64,000 bases of DNA from Nostoc piscinale CENA21 (GCF_001298445.1 NZ_CP012036.1:4452158-4516157), one strand, 5' to 3'; positions 10,001-17,812 are shown, counted from the first letter of the stretch. Numbers and translations: made by a program. The notes: generated by a model from the sequence alone, not told the origin.

Positions 10001-10995
10001 AAGGTATTGCTCATCTGCACTGGGCTTGGAGTAGTGTATTATTAACCCTGGCCATTACCCAGCCAATTCAAGTTAACCGCCTTGTTGGCTTGGGTACAGG
10101 GGGATTATTAATTATGTATGCCATCTTCCAAGGAAGAGGTACTAGTAATACACCAAGGGTTTTTGGCAGAATTACCACAGAAGAGATGTGGGTATACCTC
10201 GGCTTATTAGAAGTATTGGGAATGCGGGTTTATTGGCGAGAAACTGCCGTCGGACAGTGGTTAGCCGGGCCGTTAGTACCTTGGAATGGTGCGATCGCTT
10301 GTGTGATAGCCTACTTCTTATACAGCTTACCCTGGGAAAATTGGGGTTGGTCAAAAAGACCTTGGCACCTCGCCGCCTACATTCTGCCATTAATCATTTT
10401 ATGGGAAACTAGACTGCAAGTTTACCCCATTACTCTAGTTATCGCGGCTGGCTTTTACATCATCTTAGCCAAGGTGAGTGAAAATATCCGCCTCACATAT
10501 ATCAGCGTCGCCTTAATTGATTGGGCAGTCTGGAAATGGTTATCTCAATTTAATATTAGTGATCCCTTGTGGTATGTTACAGCCATTGGATTATCACTGT
10601 TATACATTGCCCAAGTTGATCCACAGCTAAAACAGCCAGAATCAAAATCATCGCGGCACATTGTCCGACTGTTAGGTGTTAGTTTAATTTGTGGATGGGC
10701 TGTGGTATTTCATCAAGATACAGTCATCATTCCCGGAATTTTCAGCCTCATCGCTATTTTTGCTGGATTAGCTTTGCGTATTCGGGCTTTTCTGTATGTT
10801 GGTACAGGTGCTTTCTTAATTACTAGTATTTACCAGTTAGTCATTTTCAGCTTACGTTACTCATTTTTAAAATGGGTGATTGGCTTACTAGTTGGCATTT
10901 TACTCATTTATATCGCCGCTAACTTTGAAACTCACCGCACCCAACTTAATAGCCTACTTCGCAACCGCAGTCATGAAATTGATGAATGGGAATGA
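7090..10995 (+). CDS. Giant polytopic membrane protein (DUF2157-like), 1301 residues
   Basis: A soluble N-terminus of about 110 residues has an EGLDLWLRLGLISDAQVRQLC helix pair, reminiscent of the cytoplasmic start of DUF2157 proteins, then a Pro/Ala/Gln-rich linker. From about residue 115 (SVRWLLFLGVFLVVLSS) to the end there are roughly thirty closely spaced hydrophobic segments with short loops. No transporter signature, ATPase or catalytic motif can be seen. Cyanobacteria often carry one such protein; its role is not known to me. One loop at about residues 325-360 is low-complexity Gly/Arg/Gln then Pro/Ser. It is encoded by sequence that looks like an intergenic repeat inserted in frame. 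The last codons (HEIDEWE) run straight into the repeat-rich gap. Confidence 0.75.
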   Translation: MSSSPERPLKINLTLPSSHPQLLEGLDLWLRLGLISDAQVRQLCKEYLSCTVVLQPQVEPKPVVAGATPKQPAKPLIAYAPAQPKAATQPNFVTRMLQSLGEELSVRWLLFLGVFLVVLSSGVLAASQWERFPAAGQYGVLFAYTLTFWGFSFWTGRQANLRLTTQTLLIVTLFLVPVNFWAMDSFGLWHNPLNWLTVAIAAPTLTYITVLLCSNRTVFPNSRTRKLPLINILALSYLHWGWKITVFPLIAVYAAMIGTTLLTIYYIRRQQRHTGENQLSLFATVIVYSLIILLSRAIFVAGVNVTQLGLAIGICGWLITWLVQQGEMRGEGRQGRQGGQGSNYVSSPLSPPSTPSPPSPSFPWEILGSLLLFLGWAVAVIDYPGQALAVSGLALGYVSQRLQRYSLKFDLAVLFLVGLQSIWQGWRVVPLETRKSIIAIAANLTQAQNEPWALLSLALFPYLIFMVWFCDRLRHTEKRDLANYGEAIAVMFGSFLTVISTINPTLRSLNLVLSTITLAVVTKRRSPSSTPLIYLTHFIGLLALFSVIDWFFPNLPTYLWATVISVVMVAEWGFSLGGNGGWQSSAWHFGLVLSIVSFSLFFDATVNQKYWGVIWLITPLSLTFLASRTTGKHRTIRAFLSLLAVFAVQFLTILLPETRFISLAVGTGVMYLNTRYLRNEGSAAFTIGLGMSFIAALLWEGIPGLPRLAIAGWLVVGAIATFSLWLMRKLLQQRNHELASIYAEASDKWAIALCCTVLSTLTIHSYLVYDAVVIPGVWYLVASAVTLLAITYRSWSEPTDWAFYGIGWCVELFIAEVLSFGERSTIRVAAANIALGLFTQLLGEWWRRRYHPARLPSSLHILPLVYGALSVVLRFNVFTEWTGLFTLGVALIVIGIGRRQPNFKPLLYCGIIGVSISCYELLFYQMSQAKGGAFGDGLIAMSALGASIMLVYNRLAPWLSQYLRLSLPEIKGIAHLHWAWSSVLLTLAITQPIQVNRLVGLGTGGLLIMYAIFQGRGTSNTPRVFGRITTEEMWVYLGLLEVLGMRVYWRETAVGQWLAGPLVPWNGAIACVIAYFLYSLPWENWGWSKRPWHLAAYILPLIILWETRLQVYPITLVIAAGFYIILAKVSENIRLTYISVALIDWAVWKWLSQFNISDPLWYVTAIGLSLLYIAQVDPQLKQPESKSSRHIVRLLGVSLICGWAVVFHQDTVIIPGIFSLIAIFAGLALRIRAFLYVGTGAFLITSIYQLVIFSLRYSFLKWVIGLLVGILLIYIAANFETHRTQLNSLLRNRSHEIDEWE
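8058..8178 (+). repeat. Purine-rich/pyrimidine-rich low-complexity insert inside a coding region
   Basis: Within the 1301-residue membrane protein gene, about 60 bases of GGGGAGA/GGGCGACAA units are followed by about 60 bases of the near-complementary CCCTTGTCTCCCC/CCCCTCACC type. The two halves could fold on each other. Similar CTTGTCTCCCTTGTCCTCCTTG words occur in intergenic sequence near 58263. The insert keeps the frame and encodes a Gly/Arg/Gln loop followed by a Pro/Ser loop. Confidence 0.6.
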
Positions 10996-11228
10996 AGAAG
11001 GCAGGAGGCCGATTAGAGGGGGATTTAAACCCAAATGGGCGAGTCAAAGCAGAATAGCCGTATTTTTGGGGTTACTCAAAATTTGCGATCGCACTACATC
11101 CAAATCTTGCTCATTCATGACTGTGAGATTTTAAATGCCGAGTCTACACTGCTGCATCTATCTGAGAGTAATTTTGAAAAAAAATTATACGCAAATGCGA
11201 TCGCACAAACAATTATCCATGATGCGAA
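10996..11228. other. Intergenic segment containing a 32-bp duplicated fragment
   Basis: There is no supported gene here. Bases 11084-11115 are an exact 32-bp copy of 15080-15111, including a GCGATCGC site. This gap continues into the 21-bp tandem array at 11229-11488. Confidence 0.6.
11084..11115 (+). repeat. 32-bp direct repeat, copy 1
   Basis: This segment is identical base for base to 15080-15111. It starts TGCGATCGCACTACATCC and ends CTTGCTCATT. Read on the minus strand both copies give the peptide NEQDLDVVRS, so they may be remnants of one duplicated coding fragment. Confidence 0.85.
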
Positions 11229-11488
11229 TCATTTTGATACCTGTGAATGAGTCTTGGAACTTCATTAATGAGCCTTTGATACTCGTGAATGAGTCTTGGA
11301 ACTTCATTAATGAGTCTTTGATACTCGTGAATGAGTCTTGGAACTTCATTAATGAGCCTTTGATACTCGTGAATGAGTCTCGGAACTCCATTAATGAGTC
11401 TTTGATACTCGTGAATGAGTCTTGGAACTCCATTAATGAGCCTTGGAACTCCATTAATGAGTCTTTAATACTCGTGAATGAGTCTTAA
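11229..11488 (+). repeat. Tandem array of 21-bp units, about twelve copies
   Basis: The array alternates two related 21-mers, one around GTGAATGAGTCTTGGAACT and one around ATTAATGAGCCTTTGATACT, giving a 42-bp higher-order period. The unit is a multiple of three, so frames stay open on both strands. On the plus strand this gives heptads NESWNFI / NEPLILV; on the minus strand it gives DSFTSIK / DSLMKFQ. Plus-strand reading (possible starts at 11135 or 11222) ends at 11488; minus-strand reading covers 11185-11454. No ribosome binding site is convincing, so I call it a repeat first and a possible small repeat protein second. Confidence 0.85.
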
Positions 11489-11608
11489 AGACTCACTCAG
11501 CACTTTGCCATATCACTGGTTTAGAAAATAGAATTTTAATCTCAGGCTAATTTTGGCAATCTGTGGTGGTATTAAAATAAACACCAACCCTGGCCACGAC
11601 TTACTGCG

Positions 11609-14023
11609 ATGCACTTCAAATTCCGCAAATATGCCCTCATCATCTTGCTGACTACAACTCTCAGCATCAACTTAGATTTACCCAAACTAAATTTTCTCCT
11701 CAACTCCAACTTAGCCGCTTCAGCACAAACCCCAGATGTACGGAAAGCAGAAGCAGATAAACTTTTGCAGCAGGGTATTCAGCAGTATCAAACCAGTCAA
11801 TTTCAAGCAGCGTTACAATCTTGGCAACAAGCACTTAATATTTATCGAGAAATCAAAGACCGTAAAGGTGAAGGACAGTCACTAGGCAGTCTCGGTCTTG
11901 CTTACCAGTCTTTAGGAGACTACCCCAAAGCCATAGAATACCAGCAACAGAGTTTAGCCATCGCCCGTGAAATCAAAGACCGTCTCGGTGAAGGTGCAGC
12001 ACTAGGCAATCTCGGTAATGCTTACTATTCTTTAGGAGACTACCCCAAAGCCATAGAATACCAGCAGCAGAGTTTAGCCATCGCCCGTGAAATCAAAGAC
12101 CGTCTCGGTGAAGGACAGTCACTAGGCAATCTTGGTAATGCTTACTTATATCTAGGAGACTACTCCAAAGCCATAGAATACCAGCAGCAGCGTTTAGCCA
12201 TCGCCCGTGAAATCAAAGACCGTAAAGGTGAGGGTGCAGCACTAGGCAATCTCGGTCTTGCTTACTTATATCTAAGAGACTACTCCAAAGCTATAGAATA
12301 CCAGCAGCAACTGTTAGCCATCGCGCGGGAAATCAAAGACCGTCAGGATGAAGGTGCAGCACTAGGCAATCTCGGTAATGCTTACTTATATCTAGGAGAC
12401 TACCCCAAAGCCATAAAATATCAGCAGCAGAGTTTAGCCATCGCCCGTGAAATCAAAAACCGTCAGGGTGAAGGTAATGCACTAGGAAATCTCGGTCTTG
12501 CTTACTTGTATCTAGGAGACTACCCAAAAGCCATAGAATATCAGCAGCAACTGTTAGCCATCGCGCGGGAAATCAAAGACCGTCTCGGTGAGGGAATTTC
12601 TTTAAATAATCTAGGGCTTGCTTGCTACAAATCTGGTAATCTCTCAGCAGCAGAAAAAACGCTGTATGACGGAATTAAAGTTTGGGAATCTCTGCGAGAT
12701 AAAAAATTACCTGATACTAATAAAGTTTCACTTTTTGAGCAACAAAGTCGTACTTACCGCACTTTACAAGAAGTCCTCATTGCCCAAAAGAAAACCGATG
12801 CAGCTTTAGAAATATCCGAACGTGGTCGTGCTAGAGCGTTTGTTGAGTTACTCTCATCTCGCTTGAATAAAGATAGCAACAAAATGAAATCGCTCTCTGC
12901 ACCCACAATCAGCGAGATGAAACAAATTGCCAAACAGCACTACTCTACCTTGGTGCAATATTCAGTTATTGACGATGACTTCCAAGTAGAAGGTAAACCA
13001 ACAGCACAAGAATCAGAACTTTATATTTGGGTAATCAAACCTAACGGTGAAGTCAAATTCCATCGCCAAGACCTCAAACCATTGTGGCAAAAACAAAACA
13101 CCAATCTGTCCAATTTAGTTAAAAGTATTCTCGGCACAAACACTCGTCTTTGGAAAAAACCTCTACAGCAACTCCATGAAATTCTGATCCAACCAATCGC
13201 CCAAGAATTACCCAAAGACCCTAACGCTCATGTTATTTTCATCCCTCAAGCATCTCTATTTTTTGTGCCTTTCCCAGCCCTAAAAGATGCAGACAATAAA
13301 TACCTCATTGAAAAACATACCATCCTCACTGCACCATCAATTCAAGTCTTAGATTTAACTCATAAACAACGCATCCAAACACAAAACATATCTAGTCAAA
13401 ATGCCTTAGTTGTCGGTAATCCCATCATGCCCCGTGTCGCTTACAAACCTGGCGACAAACCCGAACAATTAGAAGCTTTACCCGGTGCAGAAATTGAAGC
13501 TAAAGAAATTGCGCGGCTATTAAATACCAAAGCCATCATCGGTAAAGATGCAACCAAAAACCAAATTTTAAAACTTCTACCAAAAGCCCGAATTATCCAT
13601 TTAGCAACGCATGGATGGGCTGATGATATTCGCGGTTTAGGAAGTTGGATTGCATTAGCACCAAATCCAACAAATCAACAAGAAATAGGTAATGGCTTAC
13701 TAACTGCTGAAGAAATATTAGATTTAAAACTGCAAGCCGAATTATTTGTCATCAGTGCTTGTGAAACTGGAAGGGGACGCATCACAGGCGATGGTGTAAT
13801 TGGTTTATCTCGTTCAATAATTTCTGCTGGTGTTCCTAGTGTGTTAGTTTCCCTGTGGTTAGTTCCCGATGAAGAAACGCAGTTACTCATGACTGAGTTT
13901 TATCAACATCTGCAAAAAAATCCAGATAAAGCCCAAGCATTACGCCAAGCTATGCTAGACAGAATTAAAGAAAATTCTCTACCAATTAACTGGGCAGCAT
14001 TTACATTAATTGGCGAAGCGTAA
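11609..14023 (+). CDS. Secreted or periplasmic TPR-CHAT protein (caspase-like protease family)
   Basis: This is an 804-residue protein. Residues 1-40 look like a signal peptide or anchor (YALIILLTTTLSI, then SNLAASAQTP). About residues 45-370 are TPR repeats of 40 residues; six near-identical units (GNLGNAYLYLGDYPKAIEYQQQ type) are encoded by 120-bp DNA repeats at 11881-12600. The C-terminal part, from about residue 520, is a CHAT domain. The catalytic pair is visible as His668 in IIHLATHGW and Cys718 in FVISACETGRG, with the WLVPDEETQLLM helix and the terminal WAAFTLIGEA after it. CHAT domains are caspase/separase-like cysteine proteases; TPRs usually bind partners. The substrate is unknown. 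The family is abundant in multicellular cyanobacteria. Confidence 0.9.
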   Translation: MHFKFRKYALIILLTTTLSINLDLPKLNFLLNSNLAASAQTPDVRKAEADKLLQQGIQQYQTSQFQAALQSWQQALNIYREIKDRKGEGQSLGSLGLAYQSLGDYPKAIEYQQQSLAIAREIKDRLGEGAALGNLGNAYYSLGDYPKAIEYQQQSLAIAREIKDRLGEGQSLGNLGNAYLYLGDYSKAIEYQQQRLAIAREIKDRKGEGAALGNLGLAYLYLRDYSKAIEYQQQLLAIAREIKDRQDEGAALGNLGNAYLYLGDYPKAIKYQQQSLAIAREIKNRQGEGNALGNLGLAYLYLGDYPKAIEYQQQLLAIAREIKDRLGEGISLNNLGLACYKSGNLSAAEKTLYDGIKVWESLRDKKLPDTNKVSLFEQQSRTYRTLQEVLIAQKKTDAALEISERGRARAFVELLSSRLNKDSNKMKSLSAPTISEMKQIAKQHYSTLVQYSVIDDDFQVEGKPTAQESELYIWVIKPNGEVKFHRQDLKPLWQKQNTNLSNLVKSILGTNTRLWKKPLQQLHEILIQPIAQELPKDPNAHVIFIPQASLFFVPFPALKDADNKYLIEKHTILTAPSIQVLDLTHKQRIQTQNISSQNALVVGNPIMPRVAYKPGDKPEQLEALPGAEIEAKEIARLLNTKAIIGKDATKNQILKLLPKARIIHLATHGWADDIRGLGSWIALAPNPTNQQEIGNGLLTAEEILDLKLQAELFVISACETGRGRITGDGVIGLSRSIISAGVPSVLVSLWLVPDEETQLLMTEFYQHLQKNPDKAQALRQAMLDRIKENSLPINWAAFTLIGEA

Positions 14024-14051
14024 CCCAATAAAATCCTGAAAATGTTGGGTT
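14022..14051. repeat. AACCCAA / TTGGGTT inverted repeat overlapping a stop codon
   Basis: Seven-base arms at 14022-14028 and 14045-14051 flank a 16-base loop and overlap the TAA of the CHAT-TPR gene. The GTTGGGTTTCG...CTCAACCCAA wording continues to about 14070 and is typical of dispersed cyanobacterial intergenic repeats. It may act as a weak terminator. Confidence 0.55.
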
Positions 14052-14114
14052 TCGTAAAGCCTCAACCCAATCTACGCCTAATCCATCTCCCGTTATCTTT
14101 CATCTATTTAATAT

Positions 14115-14604
14115 TCAAGATAATGTTTGTAAAATTGCTTCAATTTGAGGTTTAAGGTTAGGTAATTCCCGTTCAACAACCAACCAAACAACATCTAAAT
14201 CGATTTCAAAGTAATTATGAGTTAAAATGTTTCGCATCCCAATCATTTGTGACCAAGGAACACCTGGATTTTCTTCACGAATATCGGCAGATAATACACG
14301 CGATGCTTCTCCAATAATTTGGAGGTGTTGAATAAACCAAGTTTGAATTAGTTCGTTTTCTTCAAAAGCTTCCCGACCTTGAACTGCATATTTATCGATA
14401 CGTTCGATTGCTTCTAAGAGGATGTCTGAGAAGTATTAAATATTTCGTCAGATCCCCCCTAGCCCCCCTTAAAAAGGGGGGAATAATCTCAAAGTCCCCC
14501 TTTTTAAGGGGGATTTAGGGGGATCTACAAGTCTCAAATACAACATCAAAAAGTTTTCAGACATCCTCTAAAATATCGCGCAACTTTTCACTATTATCTC
14601 TCAC
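14115..14604 (-). pseudogene. hepT: HepT toxin gene interrupted by a 151-bp MITE
   Basis: The minus strand starts with a GTG at 14604 overlapping the mntA stop codon by 4 bases (GTGA). It reads [13 protein letters not shown] and then hits a stop inside an inserted element (14418-14568). After the element it resumes as EAIERIDKYAVQGREAF and continues to the stop at 14115-14117. Removing the element plus one TAA copy gives an uninterrupted 111-residue HepT containing KLRDILEAIERID. It also contains the RNILTHNY motif, the Rx4HxY signature of HepT (HEPN-type) ribonuclease toxins. HepT is normally neutralised by AMP addition from MntA. The toxin should be inactive unless the element excises. Confidence 0.88.
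14418..14568. mobile_element. 151-bp MITE inserted in hepT
   Basis: The element has 12-bp terminal inverted repeats (GAGGATGTCTGA / TCAGACATCCTC) and a large inner hairpin built on GATCCCCCCTAGCCCCCC and its complement. It is flanked by a 3-bp direct repeat TAA (14415-14417 and 14569-14571). It encodes nothing and must have been moved by a transposase elsewhere. The flanking duplication and the exact restoration of hepT on removal show that it is a transposition product. Confidence 0.9.
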
Positions 14605-14891
14605 AAAGGAACTGCCTCACTTAATACTCGCTCTCGAATACGCGATCGCAATCCTTTTTCTGTAACAACATCAACTTGACAACCAAGTATTTCTTGTAAC
14701 TCCATCAATAATCCACCCAAATCAAAAAGGCTACGTCCTGGCTCCATTTCAACTAAAAAATCAACATCACTGTTAACATCTGCTTCACGACGGGCTACTG
14801 AGCCAAAAATTCTTATATTATAAGCTCCATATTTTGCCGCAATTTGCAAAATTTCTTCCCGTTTGGCTCCCAATATTTCATAGATATTCAT
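14601..14891 (-). CDS. mntA: MntA-type nucleotidyltransferase antitoxin
   Basis: The 96-residue protein is a minimal nucleotidyltransferase. The core [23 protein letters not shown] (residues about 27-49) has the GS...D.D pattern that binds metal and nucleotide. The tail [16 protein letters not shown] is also typical. In HepT/MntA systems this protein transfers AMP to the tyrosine of the HepT Rx4HxY motif and blocks the toxin. Its stop codon overlaps the GTG start of hepT, so the pair was translationally coupled. Since hepT is interrupted, this antitoxin is now probably an orphan. The start at 14891 gives the usual length. Confidence 0.92.
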   Translation of the reverse strand: MNIYEILGAKREEILQIAAKYGAYNIRIFGSVARREADVNSDVDFLVEMEPGRSLFDLGGLLMELQEILGCQVDVVTEKGLRSRIRERVLSEAVPL

Positions 14892-15110
14892 AATTTAATA
14901 TAAATATGTATAGCAGTTCTCGTTTGAGTATTGAGCTTTTCCAGAGAAATTACAGATAATTTACTTTTTTATATTGTAGGCTCAACTCACAAATCGGTGA
15001 TTCTAAGATACAGCGATCGCATATCTCCAAAAAAGCGATCGCTGGAGTTTTCAGAGATTTGTGACTTTTACTCCTAAAATGCGATCGCACTACATCCAAA
15101 TCTTGCTCAT
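14892..15110. other. Short intergenic region with clustered HIP1 sites
   Basis: GCGATCGC-type octamers lie at about 15014, 15035 and 15081. The last is part of the 32-bp repeat at 15080-15111, which ends inside the stop codon of the downstream epimerase. No gene is supported. Confidence 0.5.
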
Positions 15111-15111
15111 T
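15080..15111 (+). repeat. 32-bp direct repeat, copy 2
   Basis: This is an exact copy of 11084-11115. It abuts the 3' end of the epimerase gene: its last base is the first plus-strand base of the epimerase stop codon complement (15111-15113). Confidence 0.85.
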
Positions 15112-16058
15112 TAATATAATCCCTTCACCCACTGCCATTCTTGTGCCAAACCCTCCCGCAGCGAAACTTGCGGCTGATACCCCAAAACTTTCTGCGCTTG
15201 GGATATATCCGCCGCCGTGTGGCGTGCATCTCCCATTGCTTTTTCAATGTAGTTTTTCTTAATCGGCTGACCGACAATTTCCGCCATTGTATCTAATACT
15301 TCAGTTAACACAACTCGGCTACCACCGCCAATGTTAAAAATTTTACCTACAGCCTCTGCTGCACTCGCCGCCGCCAAATTTGCCGCCACAACATCACTTA
15401 CAAACGTAAAATCCCGTGTTTGCTGTCCATCCCCATAAATCGGAATAGCTTCATCCTGCAAAACAGCCTTGAAAAATTTATGAAATGCCATATCTGGGCG
15501 CTGTCTCGGCCCATAAACCGTAAAATAGCGCAATGCCACAACAGGCACATTAAAGTTCTTCTGATAAAGTCCACACAACCTTTCTGCGGCTAACTTGGTA
15601 ATACCATAAGGTGAAACCGGATGGGGACAAATACTTTCGTGGGTGGGTAAAGTTTCCGCATCACCGTAAACGCTGGATGTAGAAGCAAACACTAATCTTT
15701 TCAGGTGTTTTGCATCCTTAGCTGCTTCTAATAAAACTTGTGTCGAATTAATATTCCGTTCAGTATAAGCACGGAAACCATCACCCCAACTCGCCCTAAC
15801 TCCGGCTTGGGCTGCTTGATGATAAATAATTTCTACATCTTGGAGTAAATTTTGCCAATCTAAAAACTGAATATTTCCTTCAATTAATTTAAAGTTAGAC
15901 CAGCAGTTTAAAAGAGCAATGTTCTTACGTTTTAATATCGGATCGTAGTAATCATTAAACTCATCAATCCCAATTACTTCTTCTCCTTGTTTTAGCAGTA
16001 CTTCTGCAACATGAGAACCAATAAAACCTGCTGCTCCCGTCACAATAATTTTAGCCAT
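15111..16058 (-). CDS. NAD-dependent epimerase/dehydratase (UDP-sugar epimerase)
   Basis: This 315-residue extended short-chain dehydrogenase has the Rossmann motif TGAAGFIGSHVAEVLL at residue 7 and the acidic residue that holds NAD ribose in VIGIDEFNDYYD. It also has the HQAAQAGVRASW block, the catalytic STSSVYG and YGITK (Tyr-xxx-Lys), and RYFTVYGPRQRPDMA. The DEFNDYYDP.LKR and AGVRxS blocks resemble UDP-glucuronate 4-epimerases and the WbpP-like group. It probably supplies a sugar nucleotide for polysaccharide or lipopolysaccharide synthesis in the cytoplasm. The exact substrate cannot be settled by eye. No glycosyltransferase is adjacent. The gene ends at the 32-bp repeat. Confidence 0.9.
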   Translation of the reverse strand: MAKIIVTGAAGFIGSHVAEVLLKQGEEVIGIDEFNDYYDPILKRKNIALLNCWSNFKLIEGNIQFLDWQNLLQDVEIIYHQAAQAGVRASWGDGFRAYTERNINSTQVLLEAAKDAKHLKRLVFASTSSVYGDAETLPTHESICPHPVSPYGITKLAAERLCGLYQKNFNVPVVALRYFTVYGPRQRPDMAFHKFFKAVLQDEAIPIYGDGQQTRDFTFVSDVVAANLAAASAAEAVGKIFNIGGGSRVVLTEVLDTMAEIVGQPIKKNYIEKAMGDARHTAADISQAQKVLGYQPQVSLREGLAQEWQWVKGLY

Positions 16059-16531
16059 ATTCCCTCTTGACCCGTTTTTTTATATTTCCATGATTGCAAT
16101 ATTCACAGGTTAATACTTATCTTGTATAAACGTCATCATTTAGCAGTAATGTTTAGATTAATCATCTCAATATCGCAAAATTACTTACGTATAATTATTG
16201 AGATTTTCTAATAATAATTTAATTTTCAACATAGAAAATCACCTCTGGCGTAGAGACTGTCTTGACTATCAAGACAGTCTCTACTAGCCCCTAAACTGCG
16301 TAAGTCCTGTATTCTTTCTTTTTCCTTTTTCCTTTTGACTTTTGCCTTGTTGTACTAGCCCCTAAACTCAGGACTTGCATCAGTACCTAAATTAGTGAAA
16401 AATTGATCCGCGAGTAGTTCTAGTACAGCATGGCGGCAATCTGGCTACCACTGTCAATGGTGCAAAAGTTAAAAATTGACTTTTGACTGCCTAGACTGTT
16501 CTCGTGTCACAAGGCACGCAAGAGGAAATCA
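16059..16531. other. Intergenic region, 470 bp, repeat-rich
   Basis: The region lies between the divergent epimerase and purD genes. It holds a perfect palindrome at 16251-16283, the dispersed 12-mer TGCGTAAGTCCT at 16297-16308 and a duplicated TACTAGCCCCTAAACT. It also holds a 23-bp block at 16338-16360 that recurs exactly at 20257-20279. The purD promoter should lie in the last 100 bases. Confidence 0.6.
16251..16283. repeat. 33-bp perfect palindrome
   Basis: Two 15-base arms (TAGAGACTGTCTTGA and its exact complement) flank the loop CTA. It lies between two divergently transcribed genes, so it is not placed as a simple terminator. It could be a dispersed hairpin repeat or a protein-binding site. 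Confidence 0.75.
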
Positions 16532-17812
16532 GTGAAAGTTTTAGTTGTAGGTAACGGCGGGCGTGAACATGCTCTAGCATGGAAATTATTGCAATCCCCG
16601 CAAGTTGAGCAAGTCGTCTGTGTACCGGGAAATGGCGGTACAGCTAATCTGGCAGATTGTCAGAATTTGCCCTTGGCTGTGGATGATTTTGTGGGAATCA
16701 GCCAATACGCCTTAGCAAATAACATTTCTTTGGTAGTGGTGGGGCCAGAAGTTCCACTGGCGAAGGGAATTACAGACTACCTGCAAGCGCAAGGACTAAT
16801 GGTATTTGGCCCTGTTAGAGCGGGGGCGCAAATTGAAGCCAGTAAAGCTTGGGCAAAAGCACTAATGCAAGAAGCTGGGATTCCTACAGCTAAAGCTGCG
16901 GTATTTACGGAAGCGGCGGCGGCGAAATCTTATGTGCAGTCACAAGGTGCGCCGATAGTTGTGAAAGCTGATGGCTTGGCGGCAGGGAAAGGTGTAATAG
17001 TTGCTACCACAATAGAACAAGCTGCAAGTGCCATTGATGCGATTTTTCAAGGGCAGTTTGGCAGTGCGGGTGAGTTTGTGGTTATTGAAGAATGTTTATT
17101 TGGGCAAGAAGTATCGGTGTTGGCTTTGACTGATGGGTTAACCATTCGCCCCCTACTGCCAGCACAAGACCATAAGCGAGTCGGGGAAGGTGATACAGGC
17201 GAAAATACTGGCGGGATGGGCGCATACTGTCCAGCGCCTATTGCTACAACAGAGTTAATGGCCAGGGTGCAAACAGATGTGTTAGAAAAAGCGATCGCCA
17301 CTCTCCGCAGCAAAGGTATAGACTACAGGGGTGTACTGTACGCCGGTTTGATGATTACCCCAGAAGGCGACTTTAAGGTGTTGGAATTTAACTGCCGCTT
17401 TGGCGATCCCGAAACTCAGGTAATTTTGCCGTTATTAGCCACACCCTTATTAGATTTAATTCTGGCTTGTGTCGAACAGCGTTTAGCCGCAGTCCCTATT
17501 ACTTGGCACAGTGGCGCAGCAGCTACAGTTGTGGCGGCTTCTGGCGGTTATCCAGGGGATTATCAAAAAGGCAAAGTCATTACAGGCATTGACGCAGCCG
17601 AAACAGCCAAAGTCACCGTATTTCATGCCGGGACAAAATTAAACGACCAACAGCAAGTAGTAACTGATGGTGGAAGAGTATTGAATGTGACAGGCACAGG
17701 CGAAAACTTTCAACAAGCGATCGCCCAAGCTTACACAGGGCTGAAATCTATTCAGTTTGAAGGAATATATTATAGGAGAGACATTGGTCATAGAGTGCTG
17801 AGTGCTGAGTAA
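16532..17812 (+). CDS. purD: Phosphoribosylamine-glycine ligase PurD
   Basis: The 426-residue ATP-grasp enzyme (GARS) joins glycine to 5-phosphoribosylamine in purine synthesis. Visible blocks are KVLVVGNGGREHALAWKL at the start, VGPEVPLAKGI, FGP...A.IEASKAW, VVKADGLAAGKGVIVA, FVVIEE.LFG.E.SVLAL, LPAQDHKRVGEGDTG.NTGGMGAY, and EFNCRFGDPETQ with the metal-binding Glu/Asn. The start is GTG at 16532, with AGAGGAA just upstream; it places the nucleotide-binding loop at residue 7 as usual. The final residues (HRVLSAE) are encoded by a heptanucleotide repeat, AGTGCTGAGTGCTGAG. nblS follows on the same strand 125 bases later, a common cyanobacterial order. Confidence 0.96.
   Translation: MKVLVVGNGGREHALAWKLLQSPQVEQVVCVPGNGGTANLADCQNLPLAVDDFVGISQYALANNISLVVVGPEVPLAKGITDYLQAQGLMVFGPVRAGAQIEASKAWAKALMQEAGIPTAKAAVFTEAAAAKSYVQSQGAPIVVKADGLAAGKGVIVATTIEQAASAIDAIFQGQFGSAGEFVVIEECLFGQEVSVLALTDGLTIRPLLPAQDHKRVGEGDTGENTGGMGAYCPAPIATTELMARVQTDVLEKAIATLRSKGIDYRGVLYAGLMITPEGDFKVLEFNCRFGDPETQVILPLLATPLLDLILACVEQRLAAVPITWHSGAAATVVAASGGYPGDYQKGKVITGIDAAETAKVTVFHAGTKLNDQQQVVTDGGRVLNVTGTGENFQQAIAQAYTGLKSIQFEGIYYRRDIGHRVLSAE

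Noticed and set aside
11185..11454. Minus-strand heptad-repeat protein (DSFTSIK type)
   Set aside because: Not listed as a gene, since any 21-bp repeat is open on both strands if one unit is; without transcript data neither strand can be preferred.
14950..15138. Minus-strand open frame including the NEQDLDVVRS repeat
   Set aside because: It overlaps the 3' end of the epimerase gene and consists of repeat and HIP1-rich intergenic sequence; I keep it only as a repeat fragment.
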